64,000 bases of DNA from Allacma fusca (GCA_947179485.1 OX359245.1:20757067-20821066); one strand, 5' to 3'; numbered from the stretch's first letter, positions 45,751-57,666 are shown. Notes: a model not told the origin generated them from the sequence alone. Program-made: numbers and translations.

Positions 45751-47249
45751 TAGTGGTCTCAATCTTTCAATTCAATTCAAAAATTCGTTTTGATTCAATT
45801 CAACTTATGAATTGAATGAAATACAATTATGCAATACAGTTATACAATGATTCAATTCACGATTCATGGGGTTCCATTTGGTTCATTTCTACTTGCTGAA
45901 TTGAATCGAATGATGATTCAAATCATTCAGACATTAAAAGGTGGTAACATAAACATTTTATTTAAAGATTTTATTGTGCCTACATAAAACAGCGGAAGAA
46001 TGTACAGTCGACTCTCTTTATAACGACATTAATAAATCTCCCAAAAAGTGACGTTAAAAGGGAACTACGTTATAGAAGCACATCATATAAATAACCGTTG
46101 AATTGCATATTTCTCGTTTTTAGTTAAATTGGAGTCATTTCTCGTTTCATTTAAGTAGCACATACTATATGTCTATGTAGAATGAGAATAAAAATGATTA
46201 ATATTAATAAATAAATAATAATATTTTTCGAAGTTTCTCACGCCAGAAACACCTCCAAAAACAAATGTCAGGATTGAAAGTGTTTTCTGAATCTCAATAA
46301 GACACTTCTCACAATCAGAACATTTACAAAAGTTTTCAAACAGTGAAAATTGTAATTCTGTTAAAACTATGAATGCCAGTTCTTTACTACATGCGAAAAT
46401 AAATCTAAAAGCTTGGAAATATGAATTTTCCTGGATGGGGCTTAATTTATGTCGTTAACCACGCTTGCACTTATATTTACAACAACACGTTCGTTCCAGT
46501 ATTTTACAACGTCGCGACATTATATGCCAATGCAATTATAGTGAAACTGAAGAATAAAAAAAGCTTTAAAATTACAGCACCAGTATGTTATTTAGCTAGG
46601 TTTGACGGGTTGTAACGGCAACATGACGTTATAAGGGTACGTTTTTCAACTTAAGGCTACAAAAAAGCAACTTTATAAAGGAACTGACGTTATAAACGAG
46701 TGACGCTATAAAGGTATAAATTATCATAATAATGTAGCTTGGGAGGAACTCAGGATGTCTTTATAGGGAGAGTGACTATATAGGGAGAGACGCTATAAGG
46801 AGAGTCGACTGTAAGTCAAACAGTTTTACTGTCACTAAAATTGTCAATAACATTAACAAATTGGAGTTGTATATCCTGCTGATAAATTTTCCCGTTATGA
46901 CCTAAAATGGACCGTTAGTAAATGCTGTAATAATAATTAATGTATTTTATGTGTAAATATTATTATTTCGGAAATAATCGATAAGCCGGTTTTCCAATAA
47001 AAATGTCTCTCAGAAACCCAACGTGATGATTTACTAGCTGCATTTTTTAGTGGGATGTGCAAACAAAGTTGCTCGCGAGTCATTTGAATCGCGATTCAAG
47101 GTACTTCGCGTGATTTCATTTTTATTCATGAAGTGAATTGAATGAAATGATTCAATTCATGTTTTGAATTGAATCAAAAAATGATGAACAGAAATTGAAT
47201 TTAATCGAATCGAGTTTTTTTTTTCAGAATTGAAAGATCGGGAACACTA
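45751..47249. mobile_element. hAT-like element, GAATTGAATC family, split by a pogo-like MITE
   Basis: The ends TAGTGGTCTCAATCTTTCAA at 45751 and TTGAAAGATCGGGAACACTA ending at 47249 agree at most positions. The flanking octamers gcaatcca and tcaatcta share six of eight bases. ATTCAATTC/GAATTGAATC words fill 45768-45920 and 47080-47235. The MITE at 46005-46811 sits inside the left half. Confidence 0.75.
46005..46811. mobile_element. Pogo-like non-autonomous element, nested
   Basis: The ends CAGTCGACTCTCTTTATAAC at 46005 and AGGAGAGTCGACTG ending at 46811 are flanked by TA on both sides. GACGTTATA and CTATAAGG words recur inside both ends. 807 bp, no transposase. Confidence 0.87.
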
Positions 47250-47352
47250 TCAATCTAAATATGGTGCATACAAGCATGCCGTTGTGGCATTTGTAAAATA
47301 AGCTAACAAAACCAGCGACTCCTTTTCGTAAAGTAAGGGGTCGAGTATGAAC

Positions 47353-49324
47353 CAGTGCATCGCATGGGTACGGGTAGTACCTGCGTATTTGGGTACAGGT
47401 ACAGGTCCAGGTCCGAAATGGGTACTCTGTTTAAGTACCCAAACTGAATGGGTACTTTATGGGTACTAGCTATATGTACCCACATTTTGGGTACAAAATC
47501 AGGTGTTGGGTACAGGTACAAACTTGGAATTTAACTAATTTAATTACAAGCTTCCAATATACCTAGACCTGACAAATTAATACCCGAAAATGTGGGTACT
47601 TTTACAAACAGAAATCCATCTTACGAGTCATCTAGTGTAGTATGTGACTATCTCTCTCCGACCTACAGGTTTATTTTGATATTCAGCGTGTTTTCAGGAG
47701 TGCGTCGCAATTTTTGAAAAAGCAAGGTTATGCAATAGAGATGGTTGGCTTAGCACAACGTGCCAGCAGTACGTAAGTGTAATTACAAATTCCACTTGTG
47801 ATTCAGTAAAAATGGCGTTAAATGATATTGTGGTTATGGAGGATGTCCTAGAAGTGGAAGATTTAATTGGAGATGGCAATACCTCAGATGGTATAGAAGT
47901 TATAGTTCCATTAAGGTGTATAGTATTGCAAAAATTATGACGCGGCAGAATTTTTTCTAGCTTGTAATTGCTGTGTTGTAAATCATCGAGTTGAATCGTT
48001 TAAAGTAATTGTTTTTAAAGTACCTGATTGGGTACAAGCAGGGTTGGCCAATTGAAAATGCCATGGCATTTTGCCTGCCGAAAATGCCATGGCATTTTGC
48101 CTGCCGAAAATGCCCGGGCATTTTGGGCATTTTCAATTCATGGCATTTTCGTCATTTTTGGCATAATCCGCGTAGGGCAGGCATTTTGGGCATATTCAAT
48201 CATTTCTTGGGATACTTCTGCCTAGACTCTTTCTGTTATTTTTTCAGCGAGGTAAATTTCGTTACATGTTTTGTTTGAATCAATGCAAATATCTTTATAA
48301 ATGCATACCTGAAATTTCATTATTGTAGCGTGTCGCGTGTCTTGATTCACTATACTAACATTTTTATTATCATTATTTTAAATCTCATTCCATTTTCTTA
48401 ATTTTCACTTGAGATTTAATCAGGATACCACGAATCAATGACAATATTCAGCTTCATTGGTCAGACATCGGTGAAAATAAAATGTTGTGTAATTACTTTC
48501 ATAACAAACAGTTGGATTATACCATAAAGTGGCGTGCTCGCAAGTTTAAAAGCCCAAGTGGAGGTAAAACGGGAATTATCCAAATTTATTACCAAAACGG
48601 GTATTGCTCTGGATATCGATGTGACCAAAGAAATCGATTTAAGCTCACACGAATCAGCGTTGGTGAAATAATTCTCAGCAAAGCCAGAACCGAGTTCATC
48701 AAATCAAATTAGACATGATCAATGATTATCATGTGTATAAAATATCACTGCATTCCCTGAATTGGAAAAAAAATATTTTAGATGACGAAAATTATAGTTT
48801 TACTTTTCACGAGTCCGAAGGTGAGTTGATGTTGAGGATATTGTTGAATTAGATTAACAATACACAGGGGAAGAAACGATGTAGGAATACTAATAGTTTA
48901 CCAATTGCGAAGCTTTAGATTAATTCATTCTGTAAAATGTATATTTTTTAATGAAGTTTGACATTTAAAACAAACTGGTCTCAAAATCGAAAATGCCGAA
49001 AATGCCGGGCATTTTGTAAGTAGGGCATTTTCAGGGCATTTTCAAGCGGGCAGGCATAAAACCGAGGGCATTTTCATTTGGCCAACCCTGGGTACAGGTA
49101 CGTAGGAAAATTTTTCAGGTACAGGTCCATATATTGGGTATATTTTGGGTACGGGTAAAATTCAGGTACAGGTACGCACTACTTGCAAAATAATCAGGTC
49201 CAGGTACCAACATTCATTTAATGGGTACTTTTATTCAGGTACGGGTTTGGGTACGATGTTTGCTGGTATCCACTATTTGGGTCCAGGTCCAGGTAAAGCA
49301 TTTTTGTACCCATGCGATGCACTG
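47353..49324. mobile_element. hAT-like element, GGTACAGGTAC family, host of a nested copy
   Basis: The ends CAGTGCATCGCATGGGTAC at 47353 and the exact mirror GTACCCATGCGATGCACTG ending at 49324, flanked by a perfect 8-bp duplication GTATGAAC (47345-47352 and 49325-49332). GGTAC, GGTACAGG and GGTCCAGG words fill the inner ends (47366-47525 and 49090-49310). The centre has no transposase. The element at 48039-49090 is nested in it. Confidence 0.93.
48039..49090. mobile_element. hAT-like element, GGCATTTT family, nested
   Basis: The ends CAGGGTTGGCCAATTGAAAA at 48039 and TTTTCATTTGGCCAACCCTG ending at 49090, flanked by ggtacaag and ggtacagg (7 of 8). Words AAATGCC and GGCATTTT are stacked at 48055-48200 and 48990-49078. 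The middle (48430-48720) has an open frame of 76 codons with no recognised family. Confidence 0.9.
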
Positions 49325-49639
49325 GTATGAACTATTTGTAATTTTTTCCAATGTTTGGTTCATCAGGATTGTAGAGTTAGTTTTTCCACTGGTCGACATT
49401 TTGTCGATAGGTATTAAAACCACTATTATAATTACACTTTGATTTTTGAATAGTTGTGGTTTGTGGTTCTGCTCATATAATAATTCATATTATATAATAT
49501 TGTTTTTGATCCTTTAAGATCATTGATTTGTTTAAAACTTTAAAATGATGGAAAAGCATTTCTTTGTTACTGTAAGCTTCTTTGCTATTTTGGTTATTTC
49601 TACATGTATCTGTAAGGAACCCTACCTTCTAACCTAATC

Positions 49640-52470
49640 ATTATTTGATTTGATTTTTGATTTGATTTGATTTGATTTATTGTCAGTAATGCATACACAA
49701 CACTAGCACTATATTCACCTGGAAAATAACCTGTGAAGTGATTAGTGTTGAAGGTAGCCGACATATTTATACAATTATTTATAGAAAGATGACATTAACG
49801 ATCTAATCTCATAACTTAGGTTAAGCTTGTTATATTCAGTATCTTCTAGTCCGTTTAGTTGCCTAATAAGAAACGGAATAGTAGAATTATAATACCTATC
49901 TCGTTTACATAGTATTTCATAAATACGGTTACCACTTCTAGTTTTACTATAAGTTGAAAATTTTAATTGTAGTAATCTACGAAACCTGGGGGACCGGAAT
50001 ATTGACTTACCGAATTTAACACACTGATCAGAAAGACGACTTAATATTGGCTGTAATTTTAATTCATTAAGTATTTTCATATAATTGAACCTATTTACAT
50101 ATTTCCCCATTAATATTGATAGGCACCTTTTTTCAAACTTGATTAATCTATGCTTGTCAGCTTTGTTTAAATTAGTGCACCACACTGGACAAGCGTATTC
50201 TAACAGGACACGTATATAGGCCTTATACACTATAACCAATTCCCGATTTGTGAAGTTGAACTGCTTCAATTTCCTCAGCATGTATATTCTTCTATTTGCT
50301 TTCAGTATTGCATTTTCAATATGATTGTTCCATTTGGCTTTGTTATTAACTTGTACACCCAGAAGTCTTGTTTCATTTGATTTGGGTATTACAGTCCCAT
50401 TAATTTGCAAGTCAATATTAGAGAATCTTCTGTCATGGCTGAAGTCGATTGTAACTTGGACACATTTCTTCGGATTGAGTTCCATTTTCTTTTCACAGAA
50501 CCAGGAATTAATATCGTCAAGTGCTCTTTGCATTGTTGGTGGTTTGGAGTAGTGCACTACTTCAGCCAGCGTTACGTCGTCAACGAACACAGCAGACTCA
50601 TAATTTTGCGAATTCCCATATTTACTATTGAATTGTTTTATTACAGTATTTATTAGTATTACAAATAGAAGTGGGGCTAATTTGGTTCCTTGTGGTGTTC
50701 CATTATTTATGCTAAGAACATCTGACAAAATATTCCCATCTCTGCAGCATTGCTGCCTTCCTCTCAGAAAATCACATAACCACAGAATATCACGGGAATT
50801 AATATTTAGTTCAATTAGTACTTGTATTAAGGTATTATGATCAACTAGATCAAATGCTTTCTTTAGGTCCAACAGTACAACTATTATGTAGTGATTAGGC
50901 TTGTCTAGATTTTTATAGATAAAGTCAAAGATTTTAGTCAAATAGTGAGATGTGGAGGCATTGCGAATGGTACCATACTGATTGACTTCGATTTTGTTTA
51001 TAATTTGGTCGTACAATTTACTGAAAATAAAGTTTTCCAGGATTTTTGAAAAGAGGTTTGTTTGGGTAATTGGTCTAACGTCATTAAATGTAGATACATT
51101 TTCAGACTTGGGTACAGGAGTTATATACCCTATTTTCCAGTCCTTGGGAATCATAAAGTTTTTTATCGAGAAGTTAAAAATATGTGTCAGAGGTTCAGTA
51201 AATAAGCACCCGAATTCTTTAATTATACTTGGAGGTAGGCCATTTGGAATATTTGATTTATTGCTAGGCAATCCTTCTAGTGAATTAAGTACTTGGAGGA
51301 CATTCAGGACTAACGGTGATTCCAATTCAACACATGAATCTATAGTGTGCTGGAATATTGGTTCATATGAACTGTTTATTTCTGAATAATACTTATTAAG
51401 ATCATTCAGTAATTTTAATTTATCGGGAATTTCAAGAGTTTTAGCCAATTTGTCTATACACGATTGATTTTGCAAATTGCATACAGTACGAACAGCTTTG
51501 TACCAATTCACACTTCCTAATTGTATTTTCATACAAATATTTTCCCTGAATCTAGATTTTTCGGCGCTAATTAATCTTTTTAACTTTGATTTGGTATTCA
51601 CATATGTTATATCCTTTGTGTGTTTTGAAATCTTTAACTCTTTAGCAAGTTTGACAATTTCTTCAGTGATCCACGGTGCCTGATTTGTGCTTATCACTTT
51701 TTCTTTAAGAGGAAATGCAGCATGATAAGCACCCATCAGTGAATGATTTAAAAAGTCATTCATTTCGTTTATATCATTACTTTTATATAAGGGCAACCAG
51801 TCAATCTCCTTTAATAATGCCGCAAACTTTGATTTATTTTGATAGCAAAAATTACGTACTACTATTTTTTGTTTGGAACAATTCAAATACCCATCTTGCT
51901 TTGGTATATACTTTATTATAATATGACCATGTGTTTTATTGTCTAGTGGTGGAAGTGTGATTGGATCTAGATAATACTGCATTAGATTTGTAAATACTAA
52001 ATCTATGGTAGAAAGTTCATGTGAGTTGTGTGGAAAGTATGTGGGACCATAAATTAATTGTTTGAGCTGAACAGAATTACAAAACCTCTTTTCATACCTC
52101 CAGTGATTAAAATCACCAGTTAGGATAATTCCTGGGCTACTATATTTGGTTTTTAAATTGTCAACTAATGTTACTAAATTTTGGTAAAGTTTAAAGTGAA
52201 TGCACTTTACAAGTTGGGGTGGAAAATACACACAAATTACTGCAATGACTGAGACTGATTTTGGGAGATAATTAGGTCTTACCAGTGTACATACTATTTC
52301 AAATTCAGCTTTGCTGTTGAAGCAGGGAAAATTCTTGTATTGAAAGGAAGAAAGTGATTTCTTTATAAAAATTGCTACACCTCCACCTCTCCTATCACTA
52401 CGGATACATTCATATAAATTGCACAACGGTATGCTAATATTTTTACTTTTACTCCCCCAGGATTATAGAT
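49640..52470 (-). mobile_element. LINE (non-LTR retrotransposon), 5'-truncated
   Basis: The unit reads on the minus strand. It ends, at its 3' side, in repeated AAATC words (plus-strand TTTGATTTGAT at 49647-49680), the short-repeat tail typical of CR1/L2-type and related LINEs. The long frame at 49775-52426 begins inside the endonuclease, and in-frame codons continue upstream to about 52465, so the 5' part is missing. No target duplication was identified. Confidence 0.85.
49775..52426 (-). CDS. LINE endonuclease-reverse transcriptase, uninterrupted frame
   Basis: 883 codons without a stop. The first 170 residues are the C-terminal two thirds of an APE-type endonuclease: RRGGGVAIFI (12-21), ILTGDFNHW (101-109), STIDLVF (139-145) and THGHIII (165-171). 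The reverse transcriptase follows, with VPKSENVSTFNDVRPIT (about 438-454), motif A LLDLKKAFDLVDH (518-530), motif B NNGTPQGTKLAPLLF (574-588) and motif C FVDDV (614-618). The two catalytic aspartates are kept, but alanine of the usual F/Y-A-D-D is replaced by valine. Such proteins nick the target and copy their own RNA there. The open frame points to a recent insertion. The missing N-terminus of the endonuclease means that this copy is probably not self-sufficient. The first Met shown is simply the first one in the surviving frame. Confidence 0.92.
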   Translation of the reverse strand: MCNLYECIRSDRRGGGVAIFIKKSLSSFQYKNFPCFNSKAEFEIVCTLVRPNYLPKSVSVIAVICVYFPPQLVKCIHFKLYQNLVTLVDNLKTKYSSPGIILTGDFNHWRYEKRFCNSVQLKQLIYGPTYFPHNSHELSTIDLVFTNLMQYYLDPITLPPLDNKTHGHIIIKYIPKQDGYLNCSKQKIVVRNFCYQNKSKFAALLKEIDWLPLYKSNDINEMNDFLNHSLMGAYHAAFPLKEKVISTNQAPWITEEIVKLAKELKISKHTKDITYVNTKSKLKRLISAEKSRFRENICMKIQLGSVNWYKAVRTVCNLQNQSCIDKLAKTLEIPDKLKLLNDLNKYYSEINSSYEPIFQHTIDSCVELESPLVLNVLQVLNSLEGLPSNKSNIPNGLPPSIIKEFGCLFTEPLTHIFNFSIKNFMIPKDWKIGYITPVPKSENVSTFNDVRPITQTNLFSKILENFIFSKLYDQIINKIEVNQYGTIRNASTSHYLTKIFDFIYKNLDKPNHYIIVVLLDLKKAFDLVDHNTLIQVLIELNINSRDILWLCDFLRGRQQCCRDGNILSDVLSINNGTPQGTKLAPLLFVILINTVIKQFNSKYGNSQNYESAVFVDDVTLAEVVHYSKPPTMQRALDDINSWFCEKKMELNPKKCVQVTIDFSHDRRFSNIDLQINGTVIPKSNETRLLGVQVNNKAKWNNHIENAILKANRRIYMLRKLKQFNFTNRELVIVYKAYIRVLLEYACPVWCTNLNKADKHRLIKFEKRCLSILMGKYVNRFNYMKILNELKLQPILSRLSDQCVKFGKSIFRSPRFRRLLQLKFSTYSKTRSGNRIYEILCKRDRYYNSTIPFLIRQLNGLEDTEYNKLNLSYEIRSLMSSFYK

Positions 52471-52723
52471 GTGAAAATATTTTAGTAATAATTATTTTGT
52501 CACACTTTACTACGTATGAGTCTGCCCCATTGTCTTCCTCTGGCATTGAGAGTTACGTGTTACGTTACAAGCAAGTAACAGGAATGAAGTCGCCCTAATA
52601 ATAAAATAATCACTTCATTCACTTGAATGTTGTGTGTAAACATGTGAAGTGTAAGTAACAGTGATGGGCGTTTCAGCAAGCGCTATTCTAGTCTACTCTA
52701 TTGTATTTTTCAATAGTTGCAGC

Positions 52724-53583
52724 CAGAGCTTCTGCCGGGGACGGGGACGGGACGTCGGGACACTGGACGGACCGGGACGGGGCGTCCCCGGGGACAAAAT
52801 AATTGTCCCCATGTCGTATTCGGGACGGGACGGGGACAAAAAAAATGTCCCCATTATATCAGGGACGGGACGGGGACAAAACAAATTGTCCCCACTATAT
52901 TCGGGACGGGACGGGGACAAAAACAATTGTCCCCATTATATTCGGGACGGGACATGCTTTTTGGTTGTGTGTATAACGGGACGGGACGAGCAAGCATAGC
53001 AGAACAAGGATAACGTTTCAGCTTTAATGCTCATGAGTAAACTATTCTGTGAACACTATTTCACCGAATGTAAGACATTCGATTTTAGGTTGTAGAAAAT
53101 GAGGCTTGTTGCTCAAAAAGATAAGGAAGAATCTTGGAGCCACGATTTTATAAATGTGTTTTGTATGTTTTTGGTACAAATATTTTTTGTACGAAATTTT
53201 CCTCATGTTCCGATTTTTGGTATGAGAATGTCGACAACTGTTTTCAGTAATTATCGGGACGGCACAGAAATTTTGTTAACATGCCACGATTTTCGGGACC
53301 GGGTACAATATTTTTTTTTTAATTTTGGAAACGGGACTGGGGACAACGTTTTTTAAAAATTTTGGGGACGGGACGGGGACAAGATTTTTGTCCCCATGTC
53401 CCGACTTTCGGGACGGGACCGGGGACAACGTTTTTATAATTTTTTGGGGACGGGACGGGGACATGGTTTTTGTCACCGTGTCCCGATTGTCGGGACGGGA
53501 CTGGGGACAAAGGTTTTGAAAAAAATATCGGGACGGGACGGGACGGGGACGGGACAAGAATTTTGTCCCCAACAGAAGCTCTG
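52724..53583. mobile_element. hAT-like element, GGGACGGGAC family, nested
   Basis: The ends CAGAGCTTCTG at 52724 and CAGAAGCTCTG ending at 53583, flanked by a perfect 8-bp duplication GTTGCAGC (52716-52723 and 53584-53591). GGGACGGGAC and GGGGACAA words occupy both halves, many forming GGGGACAA...TTGTCCCC mini-hairpins on a period of about 40 bp. 860 bp. Confidence 0.95.
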
Positions 53584-54318
53584 GTTGCAGCATCTATGAC
53601 GCTTTACTCTACCAGCGGTTTTGGATAGAATAGAGGACCTCTACTGCTATTATGTTTAGCTGACTTGCTAGCTATTATTCTACTCTATTATGTGTTAAAG
53701 TGATTGTCGCTACTCTACCTCTACTCTACTCTCTAATTTTTTTTGGCTCTGCAAGCTACCACTACCTCTACCAAAAAAAATACAGTATTTACAGAGAAAT
53801 TCATGGTATTTTAGAATAAAGAAGCAGAATGTAATGTAAACAGTAATGAAGTTAGAACCAATAGTCCTCACTTGTACCTATAAACGGTTCATTAAGAATC
53901 TGAATTATCATTCAATTTCTACCAGTATGTCGGAATTCGAATTGCATATTGCCCCGAAAACTTTGACCCTCGTTTGTATTCAAATGGTCATTTTCCATGA
54001 GTAATTGTGAGCATGGAAAAATAGATCACTGATAGTAGAATCGGAATCCAAATAGAATTTTTGCATTCCGGTGCTCACAATAGATGTAAATCGGGGTTTT
54101 AAAAAAGAATTTGAGTCGGAATTGGTATTCAAAAAATCCTCTCCAAAATTGAAAGTTTGTTTCATGAATACCTAGCTTTGTGCTGAATTTTTCTATCGTA
54201 TCTCAATAATTAAAAAAGTAGCGGTATTTAGGCCCGTGGCAGCCCTGATTTCTGCTAGTTTAACGTTAATATTGAGGCTTTATTGAATACAATAAGATCA
54301 GTACCCCATCCGTACAGC

Positions 54319-55267
54319 CAGAGCTATGCAGTATTTTCAAATACAGTATTTTAAAATACGTATTTTCAGGCCACAAAGTATTTTGTATTTGGTATTTTCA
54401 AGTTAGAAAGCAGTGGGCAAGTATTTTGTACTTAGTATTTTAAGAGCCTGTAAGTACAAAAGTATTTTGTATTTGCTTACTTTCAAGGGCCTGGAAAATG
54501 TATTTCAAATAAATATTTGGCTCAAAATACTTTTCACCAGCATGATTACAACTTTGACATTGTTTGTAGTTTACATGATGTTCAATATCTGTGCGAATTC
54601 CATTTTAGCAATGCAATAACATGCGACGGAATGAATCCTTTTTACTGGATACATCAAACATTTTCAGGTTCTCCATTTTCAGTATTACATAACGTCACTG
54701 AAAGGGCAAAATATTCTACGCGCGCATGCTTTTGTACATAACGATCACATAGTCCACCTTGTCAGTTTAACAACAATATTTAAGATCCGTCCAAGGCACT
54801 CAATTTAATTTTCAGATACTAACTCAGATACTAAAAATATCATAATAATCTACATCACTGAATAAACAATCAAAATTACTGATTATCGTTAGTCAATGTA
54901 ATTATAATTAACGGACTGACCAATTCAACAAACGTTGAACCATTTGTTACTACACCAGTCTTATATGCAGTCCTTGAAGTGATTAGGTATCTAATTAATT
55001 TTTTAAATGATGAATTTGAAAGCTGTTTGAGCCCCAGAAACTGAAAATAGTGAGCATTATTTGGGTATTTTAAGAAAAGTATTGTATTTAAAATACAGTA
55101 TTTTGTATTTGAGTATTTTGAATTACCGACCATGTATTGTATTTTTATTTGTATTTTAGTAATGTACCCTGAGGTATTTTACTTTGTATTTTGTATTTTC
55201 TATATTTCACTTCAGGTATTTTATTTGGTATTTTGTAATCTTAGACCAAGTATTTTGCATAGCTCTG
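54319..55267. mobile_element. hAT-like element, GTATTTT family, nested
   Basis: The ends CAGAGCTATGCA at 54319 and TGCATAGCTCTG ending at 55267, flanked by a perfect 8-bp duplication CGTACAGC (54311-54318 and 55268-55275). GTATTTT, TACAGTATTTT and AAAATACG words fill 54329-54540 and 55060-55255. 949 bp. Confidence 0.95.
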
Positions 55268-56089
55268 CGTACAGCTAAAAAATTACCACAAGCTAAATTA
55301 GATCACAGCTTTAAAACTAGCGTGTTTATAAAGGGAATGACGTGGTTCTGGAATTTATTTATGTATTTCCAATTCCCTTCTATTGCATTTGCAGCTACAA
55401 AACACGTTTATGAGTTACTGTAATGATGAAGTGAAGTGACGTTGTATATACGGACACCAGATGTCGTTCCGAGTATTAAATTGGGTGTTCAGGGAAACGG
55501 TAAATTTATGAATTACTTCTTATTACTATAAGCTTACTACTACCTCTACTCTATCATTAGAATACGATGTACTGTTCTACCTCTACTCCTACTACTGGTA
55601 TCTAAATTGGGACCCTAAATAACGCTCCTCTACTCACTTAATTTTATGCTAGCTTACTATTTTCCTATTTCTCTATTATGCTAGAATTTCTGTATACCTC
55701 TACTGCACCTCTACTAATGTTTTGCTGATTTTAACGACCCTACTCTATTTCTACCACTACCTGTATTTTCAGTAGAGTAGAGGTCCCAGCACTGGTAAGT
55801 AAGTAATTACAAACTGCAAAAGCATGTAGTGTCATAGAAATAATTACCATAACATCGCGTGTGACGTCATGACTGTGTCATTAAAACTGTTTGTGCACCA
55901 CAGTCATTGCAAAAATCGATGTAAGTCTGGCGGGAACTGTCGACCTTGATTTCGCTAAATAAATACGCGTGAAAAAGGCCACAACTCAGCTAGATGCACG
56001 ATCGGCCAAACAATCATTCGGCTTCAATGCATGCAAACTAATACTATCTAAAGTTCCCAACGGATTTCGATGAAAATAGTCTCATTGAG

Positions 56090-56610
56090 TTCACAATGAA
56101 GAGTTGTGGTGGTACATCTCCGAAAACCGCCAAATATCCCGCCAGGAAAAAATCTCATTTACCCAGCCACAACTGAGAGTTTTTCAATGTATCCTAATAA
56201 CTTCTAAACTTCTCAACCAATTTCAATGAAAACTGTCTCATTGACTCACAATGAAGAGTTGTGGTGGTAAATCTCCGAAAACCGCCAAATATCCCGCCAG
56301 GAAAAAATCTCATTTACCCAGCCACAACTGAGAGTTTTTCAATGTATCCTAATAACTTCTAAACTTCTCAACCAATTTCAATGAAAACTGTCTCATTGAC
56401 TCACAATGAAGAGTTGTGGTGGTACATCTCCGAAAACCGCCAAATATCCCGCCAGGAAAAAATCTCATTTACCCAGCCACAACTGAGAGTTTTTCAATGT
56501 ATCCTAATAACTTCTAAACTTCTCAACCAATTTCAATGAAAATTGTCTCATTGACTCACAATGAAGAGTTGTGGTGGTACATCTCCGAAAACCGCCAAAT
56601 ATCCCGCCAA
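56090..56610 (-). repeat. Left array of the 155-bp unit, about 3 copies plus partials
   Basis: This is the reverse complement of the right array. The phrase CAGCCACAACTGAGAG recurs near 56165, 56320 and 56475. One unit carries the rarer TAAATCTCC variant (56265) seen in right-array units 3, 9 and 12. Confidence 0.9.
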
Positions 56611-57666
56611 TAAACAAAAGTTGTAGATTTTATTGTATACCATCAAAAGTATATCAAATGTATTTTTTAGTTACCAAAATGTTTTTCACTACCATACCCC
56701 TTATGGCACTTCATGTAACCAACCAACTGCTCTCATAATGCCCCGAATAAGCACACCACCAAATGCACAAAACATCGATACAATAAAGTGTGAAAATGAG
56801 TTGCTCTCGATACAATAATACAACTAGTAGTACGAGTTGCCACAGTCAGTCTTGACACTTCAATAAAGTAATGCACATCCAAATCACTTGTCAACCAACG
56901 TGTATGCACTCCTTCGGCAACATTCACTGCTGCGATAAAAGCAGACACTGCATGAGTGCACGCCAAACATGGGCGCCTGTCTAGATTCTAGGCCCTGTAA
57001 TAGGTTAAGGCTCAAGGATGCTCCAAGTTGGGATATAAATCTAGGCGAGGTTCTAGGCTGGGCAATCACCACTACAATGTAGGCTTAGGGAGAATCTAGA
57101 CTATTCAGATATTTACGAACAAGTGACTGGGTTATTCAGGTAGGCTACAAGTTCGTTAAAGTAAAGACTAGGCATTTGTGGCGAGCGGAACAATCTCAAA
57201 GCACGAGTTGGTTAGGACAGGATTACAATCAAGATCTTAAGGAAAACGTTTGCAGAGATGGACTGAGAATGAGGCGGGAATTACTTGATACAAGTAATTA
57301 CCAGAGTGTATGAATTATGGATCTGGATTATGTAGTTTACTACAGAATTAATCAAACCCATACTTTGGTTTCAAATGGCATGTTATCATTCCATATGGCT
57401 TGCACCATCTACAACTCACAATTATATCGCCTATGTAGGCTGGAAAAGCGCTGCCAGAAGCTACACAGCAAATAAAGGCAGGCAAGCAATGCACACTAGG
57501 ACAGATATAGGCTAATAGGCACGCAGTGAGAGTACTTGACCCTTGGTATCAAGGCTCTTCTTTTCGTTGAAACAACCTATTAGCCTATATAGGATGGCGA
57601 TATTTTTTGAAAGAAAATATGCAGGCTATAGGCTTAGCCGCTTCATTTGCCCACCTTTGGTGCACG

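Larger units (their letters stand above)
52659..55794. mobile_element. hAT-like element, CTCTAC family, host of two nested copies
   Basis: The ends CAGTGATGGG at 52659 and CCCAGCACTG ending at 55794, flanked by a perfect 8-bp duplication GTAAGTAA (52651-52658 and 55795-55802). CTCTAC, CTACTCTA and TAGAGTAG words fill 52690-52712, 53600-53770 and 55540-55785. Two other hAT-like elements (52724-53583 and 54319-55267) are inserted. Without them it is about 1.3 kb. Confidence 0.93.

Noticed and set aside
48482..48712. 76-codon frame in the centre of the GGCATTTT element
   Set aside because: Protein-like in look (KWRARKFKSPSGGKTG), but no recognised family and no transposase motifs. Left as a note under the element.
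52661..53600. Several open frames of 60-110 codons on both strands rich in GRDGD or SRPVP
   Set aside because: They are translations of the GGGACGGGAC word array in different frames.
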